Origin: an uncultured Bacteroidales bacterium
GTDB taxonomy: Bacteria; Bacteroidota; Bacteroidia; Bacteroidales; Muribaculaceae
Length of the DNA stretch: 44,869 nt
Direction: 5' to 3'
Assembly (NCBI GenBank): GCA_900542185.1
Contig: UQMZ01000031.1
Coordinates: 1-44,869 of the forward strand
Shown: in pieces, positions 8,240 to 17,729 of the stretch
How positions within the stretch are numbered: position 1 is the first letter of the stretch
Layout: every line of letters begins with the position of its first letter
The notes under the pieces: model-generated
Told to the model about the DNA's origin: nothing
Databases searched by the model: none
Seen by the model: only the letters and a program-made list of their open reading frames with translations
Translations under genes and position numbers: made by a program

Positions 8240-9091
8240 ATGAACAATCTTCTGAATTTCATTCTGAAATATTCCAAATGGTTTGTCTTCACGATATATG
8301 TGTTGATAAGCATCGTTCTGCTGGTAGTTAACAACAACTATCAGCAGTCGATATATATGACCTCGGCCAATGCTGTGACGGGATCGGTATATAGCGGCTG
8401 GTCGTCTGTGACGGGATATTTCCACCTTCACTCCATCAACGAAAGTCTGCAGCACCGTAACGCGATGCTGCAGAATGAGGTGTTGAATCTGCAGAGTCAG
8501 TTGCGCGAGCTACGGGCAGCGGCCGGCGACAGTGTGCCCACTCCAACGGTGGAGAGGTTTGATTACATAGCCGCCGGAGTGATCAACAACAACACCCGAC
8601 ATCCCAAAAACTTTTTCACAATCAATAAGGGGCTGAACGATGGCGTCCGTACAGGAATGGGCGTGGTGGATCAGAACGGTGTGGTTGGTATCGTGAATGT
8701 GGCAGGTAAGCACATGGCACGCGTCATATCGCTGCTTAACGAAACACAGCATTTTTCCGTGAAGATCAAGGATACTCCTTTCGTAGGTTCATTGTCGTGG
8801 AAAGGACGTAATCCGGAAATAGGATATGTGGAGGAAATTCCACGTCATGCCAGGTATAGTCCGGGTGATACGATCGTGACATCCGGATATTCCACGGCTT
8901 TCCCCGAGGGAATACCTGTTGGCGTGATATTGAACCGTGTGCATAGCCGTGATGATTCCTTCTTCACTTTCAAGGTGAAGCTGACATCCGATTTCCGGAC
9001 CATCAATTCCGTCAGGGTGATCAGGGACATTTATAAGAACGAGATAGACTCGCTGGCCGCCTTCGACGTGGTGACTTCCGAGGATAAATGA
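8240..9091 (+). CDS. mreC: Rod-shape-determining protein MreC
   Basis: A 283-residue bitopic inner-membrane protein. A short cytoplasmic N-terminus is followed by one membrane segment (about residues 14-32, WFVFTIYVLISIVLLVV), a coiled-coil heptad region (about 62-95, containing NEVLNLQSQLREL) and the periplasmic double beta-barrel domain with GVVDQNGVVGIVN and GDTIVTSGYSTAFPEGIPVG, the signatures of MreC. It links MreB to PBP2 and activates it. Position between mreB and mreD confirms the call. Confidence 0.95.
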   Translation: MNNLLNFILKYSKWFVFTIYVLISIVLLVVNNNYQQSIYMTSANAVTGSVYSGWSSVTGYFHLHSINESLQHRNAMLQNEVLNLQSQLRELRAAAGDSVPTPTVERFDYIAAGVINNNTRHPKNFFTINKGLNDGVRTGMGVVDQNGVVGIVNVAGKHMARVISLLNETQHFSVKIKDTPFVGSLSWKGRNPEIGYVEEIPRHARYSPGDTIVTSGYSTAFPEGIPVGVILNRVHSRDDSFFTFKVKLTSDFRTINSVRVIRDIYKNEIDSLAAFDVVTSEDK

Positions 9092-9112
9092 CGGATAAAC
9101 AGACATAATGAT

Positions 9113-9634
9113 ATGGGACCGAAGTTGTTCGGAAATATAGTGTTGATGATTGTGCTGGTGCTTGCTCAGGTGCTGGTATGTAACCGTATAATGCTGTTCG
9201 GATTGGCTGTGGCATTCGTGTTCATATATGTGGTGGTCAGTCTGCCCATGAAGCTGAAGACCGACTGGTTGCTGACGTGGGCGTTTGTGTCGGGGCTACT
9301 GGTGGATGTGTTTGTGGACACTCCCGGGGTGAACGCATTGAGCTGCACGCTGCTGGCCATGATGAAGAAACCGGTGCTGTACGCATATATTCCGCGCGAC
9401 GACCATACTAAAAACGTTGTACCGTCGCTCTCTACTCTCGGATTCGCTGTCTATGCAAAATATCTGCTTACCATGTCGGCTCTTTATTGCGTCATGGTAT
9501 TCACTATAGAATATTTCAGCTTCGCCAGCGTTAAAGAGATTGTCATAATGTCGGCCGCCAGCGCCGTGTTGACTTTTTTGATTCTATTGGCAATAGACAG
9601 CCTCATAATCTCAAGACGTGAGAAAAGACTATAA
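9113..9634 (+). CDS. mreD: Rod-shape-determining protein MreD
   Basis: A 173-residue polytopic membrane protein with five to six hydrophobic segments, e.g. IVLMIVLVLAQVLV near the start and AVLTFLILLAIDSLII at the end. Short DVFVDTPGVNALS loops follow the second to third helices, as is usual for MreD. Sequence conservation in this family is low. The call rests on topology plus its place between mreC and mrdA. It belongs to the elongasome scaffold. Its last 17 bp overlap the GTG start of mrdA, suggesting translational coupling. Confidence 0.9.
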   Translation: MGPKLFGNIVLMIVLVLAQVLVCNRIMLFGLAVAFVFIYVVVSLPMKLKTDWLLTWAFVSGLLVDVFVDTPGVNALSCTLLAMMKKPVLYAYIPRDDHTKNVVPSLSTLGFAVYAKYLLTMSALYCVMVFTIEYFSFASVKEIVIMSAASAVLTFLILLAIDSLIISRREKRL

Positions 9635-11471
9635 TCTGGAAAAGCGTAAATATGTGGTCGGCGGATTCATCACCGTCATAATCCTTATCTACATAGTGCG
9701 TCTTTTCTATCTTCAGATAGGAGACGCCAATTATAAGGCCAGGGCCGACAGCAATGCCTTTCTGCGTCGCACCATATATCCGGCCCGCGGTCTGGTGTAC
9801 GACCGCAACGACCGCCTGATAGTGCTGAACAAGCCTGCATACGACGTAATGATAATTCCCAAGGACGTTACGCCTTTCGATACCACCGCTCTATGTGGCG
9901 TACTTGGAATAACCAAGGATCAGCTTAAGGAAAAATGGGCCGAGATGAAGGACACGCGCAAGAATCCCGGTTATTCAGCCTACTCTCCCCAAAAGCTGAT
10001 ATCGCATCTTTCGCAGGAAGATTACGGAAAACTACAGGAGAAACTTTATCTGTTCCCTGGTTTCTTTATCCAGAAGCGAGCCGTGCGGGAATATTCCACG
10101 GTAGCCGGAGCGAACATTCTCGGCAATATACGCGAGGTATCAGCCAATGACATAGAGAACGATCGTTATTATCGGCGTGGCGACTATACCGGCGACCTTG
10201 GAATCGAAAAAAGTTACGAGACGGCACTGCGTGGCAACAAGGGTGTGGAGATTCTGATGAAGGACGCGTACGGACGTATCAAAGGGAAATATGAGAACGG
10301 TTCGTTTGATGTGGCTCCGACTTCAGGACATAACCTGAAATTAGGCATAGACTGGGATTTGCAGGAATATGGCGAGCGTTTGATGGTGAACAAGATCGGA
10401 GCCATTGTGGCCATAGAGCCGGCGACCGGCGAAATACTATGCCTGGTGACATCGCCCAATTATGATCCGTCACTGCTGGTGGGACGTAGCCGAGGCAAAA
10501 ATTATGCTGATCTCGTCAAGAATCCGATGAAGCCGCTCTATAACCGGGCCATTCAAGGCGCGTATCCTCCAGGCTCAACGTTCAAGCCTACTCAGGGATT
10601 GATTTTTCTGCAGGAAGGCACTGTCAACCTACACACCATGTATCCATGTTATAGAGGGTATGTCAATGGATTGCGGGTAGGATGTCACGGTCATGGCTCT
10701 CCCATTGCTTTGAAACCGGCAATCCAGACATCTTGTAACGCTTACTTCTGCTGGGGCCTGAAGAATTTCATCGACAAGCGGGGTACAACACCCTCCAGAC
10801 AGCTTGAGAAGTGGAAAGACTATATGGTGCAGATGGGCTACGGATATAAACTCGGCGTCGATCTTCCTTCGGAAAGCAGAGGCTTCATACCGAATCCCGA
10901 CTATTATAGCAAGAGCTTCCGTGGAGCGAATTGGACGGCCAACTCCATCATATCCATCTCTATCGGTCAGGGAGAGGTTCTGGCCACACCGCTGCAGATA
11001 GCCAATCTGTGCGCTACTATAGCCAATCGGGGCTGGTTCCGTACGCCACATGTGGTGAAAGAGATAGCTGACAGCACCATTGATGCGAAATACAAGGAGC
11101 GTCATCGCCCCAGGATCAAGAAGGAATATTACGAGGATGTGGCCGAAGGAATGCGAATGGCCGTGTTGGGCGGAACATGCCGTACGGCCAATCTGCCCGG
11201 AGTCGAGGTTTGCGGTAAGACCGGAACGGCTCAGAACCCGCACGGACGAGACCACTCGGTGTTCATGGGCTTCGCGCCGTACCACAATCCCAAGATAGCG
11301 GTATGCGTGTATGTGGAGAATGCAGGATTCGGCGCTACATTCGGCGTGCCTATCGGCAGCCTGATAATCGAGAAGTATCTTAACGGTTCCATAGCGGAAA
11401 ACCGTAAGCATATCGAAACAAGAATGTTAACATCCAATACTATAGCGAACAGTGGCGTCACCAAACACTGA
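9618..11471 (+). CDS. mrdA: Penicillin-binding protein 2 (elongation transpeptidase)
   Basis: A 617-residue class B PBP, the transpeptidase of lateral wall growth. A single membrane anchor (about residues 13-33) is followed by the dimerisation domain, beginning with RRTIYPARGLVYDRNDRL, and the transpeptidase domain with all three motifs: STFK (Ser320, nucleophile), SCN (Ser372-Asn374) and KTG (534-536). The start is a GTG at 9618 lying inside the end of mreD. No ATG with a suitable N-terminus follows, and the MRKDYNLEKRKYVVGG opening is normal for this family. The end overlaps rodA by 20 bp. PBP2 works as a pair with RodA and is activated by MreC, which explains the order. Confidence 0.96.
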   Translation: MRKDYNLEKRKYVVGGFITVIILIYIVRLFYLQIGDANYKARADSNAFLRRTIYPARGLVYDRNDRLIVLNKPAYDVMIIPKDVTPFDTTALCGVLGITKDQLKEKWAEMKDTRKNPGYSAYSPQKLISHLSQEDYGKLQEKLYLFPGFFIQKRAVREYSTVAGANILGNIREVSANDIENDRYYRRGDYTGDLGIEKSYETALRGNKGVEILMKDAYGRIKGKYENGSFDVAPTSGHNLKLGIDWDLQEYGERLMVNKIGAIVAIEPATGEILCLVTSPNYDPSLLVGRSRGKNYADLVKNPMKPLYNRAIQGAYPPGSTFKPTQGLIFLQEGTVNLHTMYPCYRGYVNGLRVGCHGHGSPIALKPAIQTSCNAYFCWGLKNFIDKRGTTPSRQLEKWKDYMVQMGYGYKLGVDLPSESRGFIPNPDYYSKSFRGANWTANSIISISIGQGEVLATPLQIANLCATIANRGWFRTPHVVKEIADSTIDAKYKERHRPRIKKEYYEDVAEGMRMAVLGGTCRTANLPGVEVCGKTGTAQNPHGRDHSVFMGFAPYHNPKIAVCVYVENAGFGATFGVPIGSLIIEKYLNGSIAENRKHIETRMLTSNTIANSGVTKH

Positions 11472-12921
11472 AAGTAGCCTTGGGGGATTCCGTGGCCTTG
11501 ACTGGATCACGGTCCTGATATATCTGGTGCTGGTATGTGCCGGAGCTCTCAGCATATACGCTGCGAGTTATGATTTTGATAATGCCTCGCTGTTCGACCT
11601 GAATGAATTTTCCGGCAAACAGATTATGTGGATAGGTCTTTCGCTGGCCTTGGGTGCCGTAATATTGCTGATGGACTACCGGATATTCAAGACCTACGCC
11701 TATCCAATATACATAGTCGTCCTGTTCGTGCTGCTTCTCACCATTTTCATAGCACCGGATATCAAGGGATCACATTCATGGATATCGCTCGGTCCTGTCA
11801 GCCTGCAGCCGGCCGAATTCGGTAAATTCGCCACCGCATTGGCTTTGGCCAAACTGTTTGATTCCTATAATTTCTCGCTTAACGCAAAGATCAGCAATTA
11901 TTTCCGGGCTCTGATCATAATATTCCTGCCAATAATTCTGATATTGTTGCAGAACGAGACTGGAAGCGCGCTGGTATATGTGTCGCTTATATTCGTGCTG
12001 TATCGCGAGGGAATGAGCGGACTGGTGCTCTTTTCGGTATTCTGCGCCGTTACATACTTTGTCGTGGCTGTGAAATTCGCGGAACCTTTGATTCTGGGGC
12101 TTCCGATGGGCGAATTCACTGTGTTCATCATCATCATGCTGATTTATTCGTTGATGCTGCTGTTCTATTGCCGGGACCTGTTCATAGCTCGCAATGTCAT
12201 TATCGGATTTGTAGGTTCCGGTGCTGTAGTGACTGTATTGAGTCTATGCGGGGTAAATGTTGACGGACTCGCATATTTCCTGACAATCATCGCCGCGGCT
12301 CTGATATATACAGGTATAGCCATGTTCCGCCACAGGATCGGAAAATTTGTGGTGTCCATAGGTTTCTGCATAGTGTCGGTATTATTCCTCTTTTCGGTGA
12401 ATTATGCCTATAACAATATATTGCAGCCCCATCAGCAGATGCGAATCAAGGTAGCCCTTGGTATCGAGGAGAATCTGCGCGGTGCCGGATATAATGTAAA
12501 CCAGTCAAAAATCGCAATTGGATCGGGTGGCGTGACAGGTAAGGGATTTCTGAACGGAACACAGACCAAACTGAAATACGTGCCAGAGCAACACACCGAC
12601 TTCATATTCTGTACTATCGGCGAGGAACAGGGCTTCATAGGAGCAGCCGGTGTATTGTTGCTGTTTTTGATACTGATTTTGCGGCTGATACACATAGCCG
12701 AACGGCAACGAACTCCGTTTGAACGGGTATATGCATATTGTGTCGTGTCGATATTGATATTCCACCTATGCATAAACATCGGTATGGTGATCGGATTATG
12801 TCCTGTCATAGGCATCCCGTTGCCTTTCTTCAGCTATGGAGGCTCGTCATTGTGGGGATTCACGATACTGCTGTTTATTCTGTTGCGTCTCGACGCATCG
12901 CGCAAGGACAGGCTTGATTGA
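11452..12921 (+). CDS. rodA: SEDS peptidoglycan glycosyltransferase RodA
   Basis: A 489-residue polytopic inner-membrane protein of the SEDS family that polymerises glycan strands with PBP2. Characteristic segments are GLDWITVLIYLVLV at the N-terminus, SHSWISLGPVSLQPAEFGK (about residues 105-123), NETGSALVY, the loop QSKIAIGSGGVTGKGFLNG, TDFIFCTIGEEQGFIGA and the C-terminal PFFSYGGSSLW. It is longer than proteobacterial RodA (about 370) because of extra hydrophobic sequence in the middle (about residues 190-300), which is common in Bacteroidota homologues. The only usable start is GTG 11452 within mrdA. Confidence 0.96.
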   Translation: MASPNTESSLGGFRGLDWITVLIYLVLVCAGALSIYAASYDFDNASLFDLNEFSGKQIMWIGLSLALGAVILLMDYRIFKTYAYPIYIVVLFVLLLTIFIAPDIKGSHSWISLGPVSLQPAEFGKFATALALAKLFDSYNFSLNAKISNYFRALIIIFLPIILILLQNETGSALVYVSLIFVLYREGMSGLVLFSVFCAVTYFVVAVKFAEPLILGLPMGEFTVFIIIMLIYSLMLLFYCRDLFIARNVIIGFVGSGAVVTVLSLCGVNVDGLAYFLTIIAAALIYTGIAMFRHRIGKFVVSIGFCIVSVLFLFSVNYAYNNILQPHQQMRIKVALGIEENLRGAGYNVNQSKIAIGSGGVTGKGFLNGTQTKLKYVPEQHTDFIFCTIGEEQGFIGAAGVLLLFLILILRLIHIAERQRTPFERVYAYCVVSILIFHLCINIGMVIGLCPVIGIPLPFFSYGGSSLWGFTILLFILLRLDASRKDRLD

Positions 12922-12970
12922 AAAATTTTAACACTTTGACGATAAAAACAGTCTGAATGACGTTATAATA

Positions 12971-13011
12971 TTAGAGCGTTCAGGACCCAGGGAGCCTTAA
13001 GACCGCTCTAA
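12971..13011 (+). promoter_or_regulatory. Hairpin between rodA and the next operon
   Basis: TTAGAGCG (12971-12978) is inverted at 13004-13011, with a 25-nt interval. No U-run follows. It is either a weak rodA terminator or a leader structure for the gene at 13053. CTCTAAT/ACTAATA repeats follow it. Confidence 0.4.
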
Positions 13012-13052
13012 TGACTTAAAGTACACTAATAACTCTAATATAACCTGAAACA

Positions 13053-13427
13053 ATGGCAAGCAAAAGAGATTTCAAGAAATATGTCGATCAGCTCGGATCG
13101 ATAGTGGTTGACGAGATGATATCGTCGTATTACAACGTAAAGGATGTGGACCGTGACAAGGTGTCGCAGGCTATAGAAAAAGTGCTTGGCGCTATAGGCC
13201 GAGCAAAGAGCAACAGCAACGTTTACTTTGATCGTGGCGAAAAGGCATTCGAGAGCAAGGAGGCATATTCCAAAGCAAAGAAGGCATTCTTCGTGGCATT
13301 GTTCGACAAGATCATCACCGATTTCAACGAGGAGGTGAACCAGGCGTTGAAAGTGTTCAACGAGGCTCTGCCCGAAAGCGAGCGTGAGCGCAACAAGGCT
13401 TACGCCAAGGCCGAAGCTGAAGCATAA
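13053..13427 (+). CDS. Small conserved helical protein, function unknown
   Basis: A 124-residue soluble protein without signal peptide or membrane segment. It is predominantly helical and highly charged, ending in an alanine/glutamate-rich tail (AYAKAEAEA). No family is recognised. It heads a compact group: five bases separate it from the acyltransferase gene and a further two separate that from the nitrilase, so the three are probably one transcript. A helical adaptor or stress-related role is conceivable but unsupported. Coding quality is good throughout and codon usage resembles that of its neighbours. Confidence 0.7.
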   Translation: MASKRDFKKYVDQLGSIVVDEMISSYYNVKDVDRDKVSQAIEKVLGAIGRAKSNSNVYFDRGEKAFESKEAYSKAKKAFFVALFDKIITDFNEEVNQALKVFNEALPESERERNKAYAKAEAEA

Positions 13428-13432
13428 AGGCT

Positions 13433-13981
13433 ATGGCCAACATCTGGGGAAAATTATTGCACAAGGCAGGATGGAGAGTCGATATCACGGCTCCCCATCT
13501 TGACAAATGCATTATATGTGTCGCGCCCCATACCTCAAACTGGGATTTCATAATCGGACTGGCAGCCTACAGGTCATTGGGCTATAAGGCGAATTTCCTG
13601 ATGAAGAAATTCTGGTTTTTCTGGCCGATGGGAATACTGATGCGGAAATTGGGCGGTATTGCCGTTCCCTCCCGTGGTTCTGGTGGAGAATTAAGCCAAT
13701 ATCTGATCGAGGCTTTCGCCCAGCATGACTATCTGAACCTGGCGGTCACGCCCGAAGGTACGCGAAGTGCCCGCGAAAAATGGCGCCGAGGATTCATATA
13801 TATCGCTCTCGGTGCGCAAGTGCCTGTTCAGCTTGGCGTCATCGACTATAAGAACAAGACTGTAATTATCCGCGATTCGTTTGAGCCTACCGGCAATATC
13901 GAACATGATATGGATTATGTGAAGAGGTATTACGCCAAGTATAAGGATGCGGCGAAATACCCTTACAAATTTACATATTGA
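13433..13981 (+). CDS. PlsC-like glycerolipid acyltransferase
   Basis: A 182-residue protein of the LPLAT/AGPAT superfamily. The catalytic block I motif HX4D is present as HTSNWD (His33, Asp38), and the acyl-acceptor-binding block III as TPEGTRS (about residues 103-109), with the usual hydrophobic region between (NFLMKKFWFFWPMGILM). Such enzymes transfer acyl chains to lysophosphatidate or related lipids at the inner membrane. The protein is shorter than typical PlsC (about 240) and belongs to a compact subgroup common in Bacteroidota, so the true acceptor may be another lipid, e.g. an aminolipid. It is coupled to the nitrilase gene by a 2-bp gap. Confidence 0.85.
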   Translation: MANIWGKLLHKAGWRVDITAPHLDKCIICVAPHTSNWDFIIGLAAYRSLGYKANFLMKKFWFFWPMGILMRKLGGIAVPSRGSGGELSQYLIEAFAQHDYLNLAVTPEGTRSAREKWRRGFIYIALGAQVPVQLGVIDYKNKTVIIRDSFEPTGNIEHDMDYVKRYYAKYKDAAKYPYKFTY

Positions 13982-13983
13982 CC

Positions 13984-14781
13984 ATGATATCCCAAGACTT
14001 GCATGTATGCCTGTTGTCTCTAAAGATCATCTGGGGCGACAAGATGGCCAACCTGAGCCGGCTGGAGGATGCGCTCAGGCTGGTGCATCCTCAGACGGAT
14101 GTGGTGATTCTTCCGGAAACATTTTCCACCGGTTTCCCTGTTGCCAAAGATAAGGAACAGGTCCGCGAACTGGCCGAAAGGAACAGCGGCGAAACTGTGG
14201 CGCGGCTTCAGGAACTGGCTTCGCGGCACAATGTGGCCATAGCCGGGAGCTTTATTGCAGATACCGGAGGGTCTCTGTATAACCGAGGCTTTTTTATTGA
14301 GCCTGGAGGAGAAGCCTCGTTCGAGGACAAGCATCATCTGTTTCACATGGCCGGTGAAGACAAGGTGTTCTCGCGCGGCTATGACCGCATGTCGATAAGA
14401 TACCGGGGATGGAACATCGCCATGGTGGAATGTTACGATATCCGGTTCCCGGTATGGTGCCGGAATGTCGACAATGCTTACGACGCTCTGTTCGTAGTGG
14501 CCAATTGGCCAGAAGTGCGCATTGACGCATGGAACAAACTGCTTCCGGCACGTGCCATAGAAAATCAGGCGTATGTATGCGGCGTTAACTGTACCGGCAT
14601 CGACGACAAGGGATTCGTGTACCCCGAATCTTCGCGGGCTTTGGATTTCAAGGGACGCGACATATCGGTGCTGCAGGAATCTACTGGACTCACATACGCG
14701 ACATTGATGCGTGATAAGCTCGATGCATTCAGAGTCAAGTTCGCGGCATGGCGCGACGCAGATCCGTTCAAGCTGCTGTAA
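13984..14781 (+). CDS. Nitrilase-superfamily amidase, omega-amidase (YafV-like)
   Basis: A 265-residue carbon-nitrogen hydrolase. The Glu-Lys-Cys triad is complete: Glu45 (VVILPETFSTGF), Lys116 (FEDKHHLF) and Cys150 (VECYDIRFPVWCRN). The CYDIRFP wording and the FARGYD-like FSRGYDRM are typical of omega-amidases, which hydrolyse 2-oxoglutaramate or 2-oxosuccinamate and close the methionine-salvage and glutamine-transaminase cycle. The start is ATG 13984; a TTG six bases earlier also reads in frame but overlaps the preceding stop. Substrate is inferred from family resemblance. A bidirectional hairpin follows. Confidence 0.88.
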   Translation: MISQDLHVCLLSLKIIWGDKMANLSRLEDALRLVHPQTDVVILPETFSTGFPVAKDKEQVRELAERNSGETVARLQELASRHNVAIAGSFIADTGGSLYNRGFFIEPGGEASFEDKHHLFHMAGEDKVFSRGYDRMSIRYRGWNIAMVECYDIRFPVWCRNVDNAYDALFVVANWPEVRIDAWNKLLPARAIENQAYVCGVNCTGIDDKGFVYPESSRALDFKGRDISVLQESTGLTYATLMRDKLDAFRVKFAAWRDADPFKLL

Positions 14782-14798
14782 ATATTCCAACAACATAA

Positions 14799-14838
14799 AA
14801 AAAGACGTGCCAAAGAATAGTCCTTGACACGTCTTTTT
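14799..14838. terminator. Bidirectional terminator between the amidase gene and clpC
   Basis: AAAAAGACGTG (14799-14809) and its exact complement (14828-14838) form an 11-bp stem with A-run/T-run ends on both strands, a classic two-way intrinsic terminator between convergent genes. Confidence 0.9.
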
Positions 14839-14859
14839 ACTTTGCTATATTTATTTGCG

Positions 14860-17460
14860 TCAATGCGCTTCTATGCCGGGTACATCAGAATCATCGGCAG
14901 GGTCGGCATCATCGGCAGGAAGCAACGGAACGTACGTAAGCGTGAGCTTGTCCTCATTGCCGTCATTGCTTTTAACCGCTTCGATTACACCGCCCAGACA
15001 GGATTCGGCGTTAAGCTTAAGAATCAGTTCTGCCAGCTCGTCCTCCAGATACTTCTGGATGGCTCTCTTGAGCGGACGGGCACCGAAATTCTTGTCATAT
15101 CCTTTTTCCGCGATAAAGTCCTTGGCTTCGGGCGACAGCTTGAGCTTGAATCCAAGCTTCTCGATTCGGGTATGGAATTCCTTCAGCTCGATGTCTATGA
15201 TTTTGTCGATGGCGTTGCGGTCAAGCTGGTCGAACATCACGATGTCGTCCACGCGGTTCAGAAATTCCGGGCTGAACGCCTTGTTCAGAGCCTTTGAGAT
15301 CACTCCTTGTGCCTGGGTCTTGGACGATTCCGATGTATTGAAACCGACACCGGAACCGAAGTCCTTGAGCTGACGGGAACCGACATTGCTGGTCATGATG
15401 ATGATGGTGTTCTTGAAGTCAATGCGACGACCCAAAGAATCTGTAAGCCTGCCTTCGTCCATGACCTGCAACAGCAGATTGAATACATCAGGATGGGCTT
15501 TCTCGATCTCATCGAGCAGAACTACGGAATAGGGTTTGCGTCGTACTTTTTCAGTGAGCTGTCCCCCCTCTTCGTATCCAACGTATCCCGGAGGCGCTCC
15601 GACCAGACGCGACACTGTGAATTTCTCCATGAATTCACTCATATCCACGCGTATCAGTGCATCGGACGAGTCGAAGAGGTATTCTGCAAGTTTCTTGGCA
15701 AGCAAAGTCTTTCCCACGCCTGTCGGTCCAAGAAACATGAACACACCGATAGGTTTGTCAGGGTCCTTAAGGCCTATGCGGTTGCGCTGGATGGCTTTCA
15801 CCACTTTGGCTACGGCATCATCCTGGCCTATTACGGAACCTTTAAGTCTCTCCCCCATTTCCAGAAGGCGTGTTCCTTCGGTCTGTGCTATACGCTGAGT
15901 GGGAACGCCGGTCATCAGTGCCACGACTTCCGCCACTTTCTCATCGTCAACTATTTGGGGATGGTCGTTTAACCCGGCCTCCCAGTCGGATTTCGCTTTC
16001 TCAAGTCGCTCGCGTGCTTTAGTCTCTTCATCAAGCAGACGGGCGGCTTTTTCGTAATCCTGCGATTTGGCCGCATCGAGCTTGTCGAGTTTGAGACGGT
16101 CCACCTCCTTTTCCATATTGTCGATTTCCTCGGGCACTACTATGTTGGTGATGTGCACACGGCTTCCGGCCTCGTCCAGGGCATCCAGAGCCTTGTCGGG
16201 AAAATTGCGGTCGCTGACGTAACGCTCGGTAAGAGATACGCAAGCCTCAAGCGCCTGATCGGTGTAGGTCACATTATGATGTTTCTCATATTTGTCCTTG
16301 ACTTGCCGCAGTATAGCCAATGTCTCTTCAGGCGAAGTCGGTTCTACGATGACTTTCTGGAAACGACGTTCCAAAGCACCGTCTTTCTCGATGTTATGAC
16401 GATACTCATCGAGTGTGGTGGCACCGATGCACTGTATCTCTCCGCGAGCCAATGCCGGTTTCAGCATATTGGCCGCATCCATTGATCCGGGAGCGCTGCC
16501 CGCGCCCACTATTGTGTGTATCTCGTCGATGAACAATATGATCTTGTCGTTTTGCGACAATTCGTCCAGAACGGCCTTGATGCGCTCCTCGAATTGACCT
16601 CGATATTTTGTGCCGGCTACAAGGCCGGCCATATCGAGACTCACCACACGCTTGTCGAGCAATACGCGTGGCACCTGATGCTGGTTGATTCGAAGTGCAA
16701 GACCCTCGACAATGGCGGATTTACCTACTCCCGGCTCTCCGATCAGCACGGGATTATTTTTCTTGCGTCGAGACAGAATCTGTGCCAGACGTTCTATTTC
16801 GCGTTCACGTCCCACTACAGGGTCAAGGCGTCCTTCGGCTGCCGCCCTGGTCATATCGTAGCCGAATTTGTCAAGCGCTGGCGTATCGCTGGTCTGTTTC
16901 CCTTTCCCTTTCGATTGCTGACGCGACGAATTCCTTGAACTTATGGGTGCGTCCTCATCGTCATCGTCCTCATCGTCCGTAGAACTCCCTTGCCCCATGG
17001 CCATAGGCGGAATCTCGCCCAAAGCTTGAACCGATATGTCGAAATGAAGATATTCATCCTTTATTTTACTGAGGATTTCACTATCCATAGAGCGGGAATC
17101 ATGAATCAAAGCCATAATGATGTGTTCACTGCCTATGACGCTTCCGTTCATCTTGCGCGCTTCGGAAGTGGCCAGCTGCAGATGTCGTACGGCGCCAAGA
17201 CTGATGCGGTACTGCTGCTCGAACAAAGTCGTGGTCTCGCCCGGCTGCACTCCCGAGGTCAGATACCGTTCCAATTCCTCCCGAATCTTGTCAAGAGGAA
17301 TCTGCATGTGATTCAGAATCTTATAGCCATATCCGCTGGTGTCGCTCACGGCAACAAGCATGAAGTGCTCGGGCTGGATGGCGACCGATCCGAGTCGGTT
17401 CACCTCCCGCATCGAGGCTTCAAGTATTGGTGTGAACAGTTTTGAAAAGTCTTGTTTCAT
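14860..17460 (-). CDS. clpC: ClpC-type AAA+ unfoldase, ATP-binding Clp subunit
   Basis: An 866-residue Hsp100 unfoldase. An N-terminal double Clp repeat (residues about 1-150) is followed by a charged linker (SSTDDEDDDDEDAP), AAA-1 with Walker A GEPGVGKS and Walker B ILFIDEIHT, a short middle domain with a UVR-like segment (KSQDYEKAARLLDEE), then AAA-2 with GPTGVGKT and VVLLDEIEKA. The VGF in SGVGFNTS fits the tripeptide loop that docks on ClpP, separating it from ClpB disaggregases. It would feed substrates to ClpP, which is not in this window. It is divergent from gyrA and monocistronic. The TAATTTCG at 17540-17547 (minus) is a possible one-mismatch -7 element. Confidence 0.93.
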   Translation of the reverse strand: MKQDFSKLFTPILEASMREVNRLGSVAIQPEHFMLVAVSDTSGYGYKILNHMQIPLDKIREELERYLTSGVQPGETTTLFEQQYRISLGAVRHLQLATSEARKMNGSVIGSEHIIMALIHDSRSMDSEILSKIKDEYLHFDISVQALGEIPPMAMGQGSSTDDEDDDDEDAPISSRNSSRQQSKGKGKQTSDTPALDKFGYDMTRAAAEGRLDPVVGREREIERLAQILSRRKKNNPVLIGEPGVGKSAIVEGLALRINQHQVPRVLLDKRVVSLDMAGLVAGTKYRGQFEERIKAVLDELSQNDKIILFIDEIHTIVGAGSAPGSMDAANMLKPALARGEIQCIGATTLDEYRHNIEKDGALERRFQKVIVEPTSPEETLAILRQVKDKYEKHHNVTYTDQALEACVSLTERYVSDRNFPDKALDALDEAGSRVHITNIVVPEEIDNMEKEVDRLKLDKLDAAKSQDYEKAARLLDEETKARERLEKAKSDWEAGLNDHPQIVDDEKVAEVVALMTGVPTQRIAQTEGTRLLEMGERLKGSVIGQDDAVAKVVKAIQRNRIGLKDPDKPIGVFMFLGPTGVGKTLLAKKLAEYLFDSSDALIRVDMSEFMEKFTVSRLVGAPPGYVGYEEGGQLTEKVRRKPYSVVLLDEIEKAHPDVFNLLLQVMDEGRLTDSLGRRIDFKNTIIIMTSNVGSRQLKDFGSGVGFNTSESSKTQAQGVISKALNKAFSPEFLNRVDDIVMFDQLDRNAIDKIIDIELKEFHTRIEKLGFKLKLSPEAKDFIAEKGYDKNFGARPLKRAIQKYLEDELAELILKLNAESCLGGVIEAVKSNDGNEDKLTLTYVPLLPADDADPADDSDVPGIEAH

Positions 17461-17611
17461 TTACAATCGTTTTATAACCCATAAACAAATGTTATGCCAA
17501 AAAGTATATGTTTCAACCCCGCATTGATATGTCTTACTGCGAAATTAGTAAAAAATAACATGAAATACGGTATAATGTGTGAAAATGCCAACGGCCAAGG
17601 ATGTATTTCAT

Positions 17612-17642
17612 TTTGTTTAATGGGGATTTTTTTGTAATTTTG
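17612..17642 (+). promoter_or_regulatory. Promoter of gyrA
   Basis: TTTG (17612-17615), 19 bp, then TAATTTTG (17635-17642). The predicted leader is about 80 nt. Confidence 0.85.
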
Positions 17643-17729
17643 TAGCAATAACCGCATGATTTAAGGAAGCGTTTTGGATGCTTCCGGAATAGAGAACCAA
17701 ACCCGAATTTAGCGGTATTATAGAATAAA

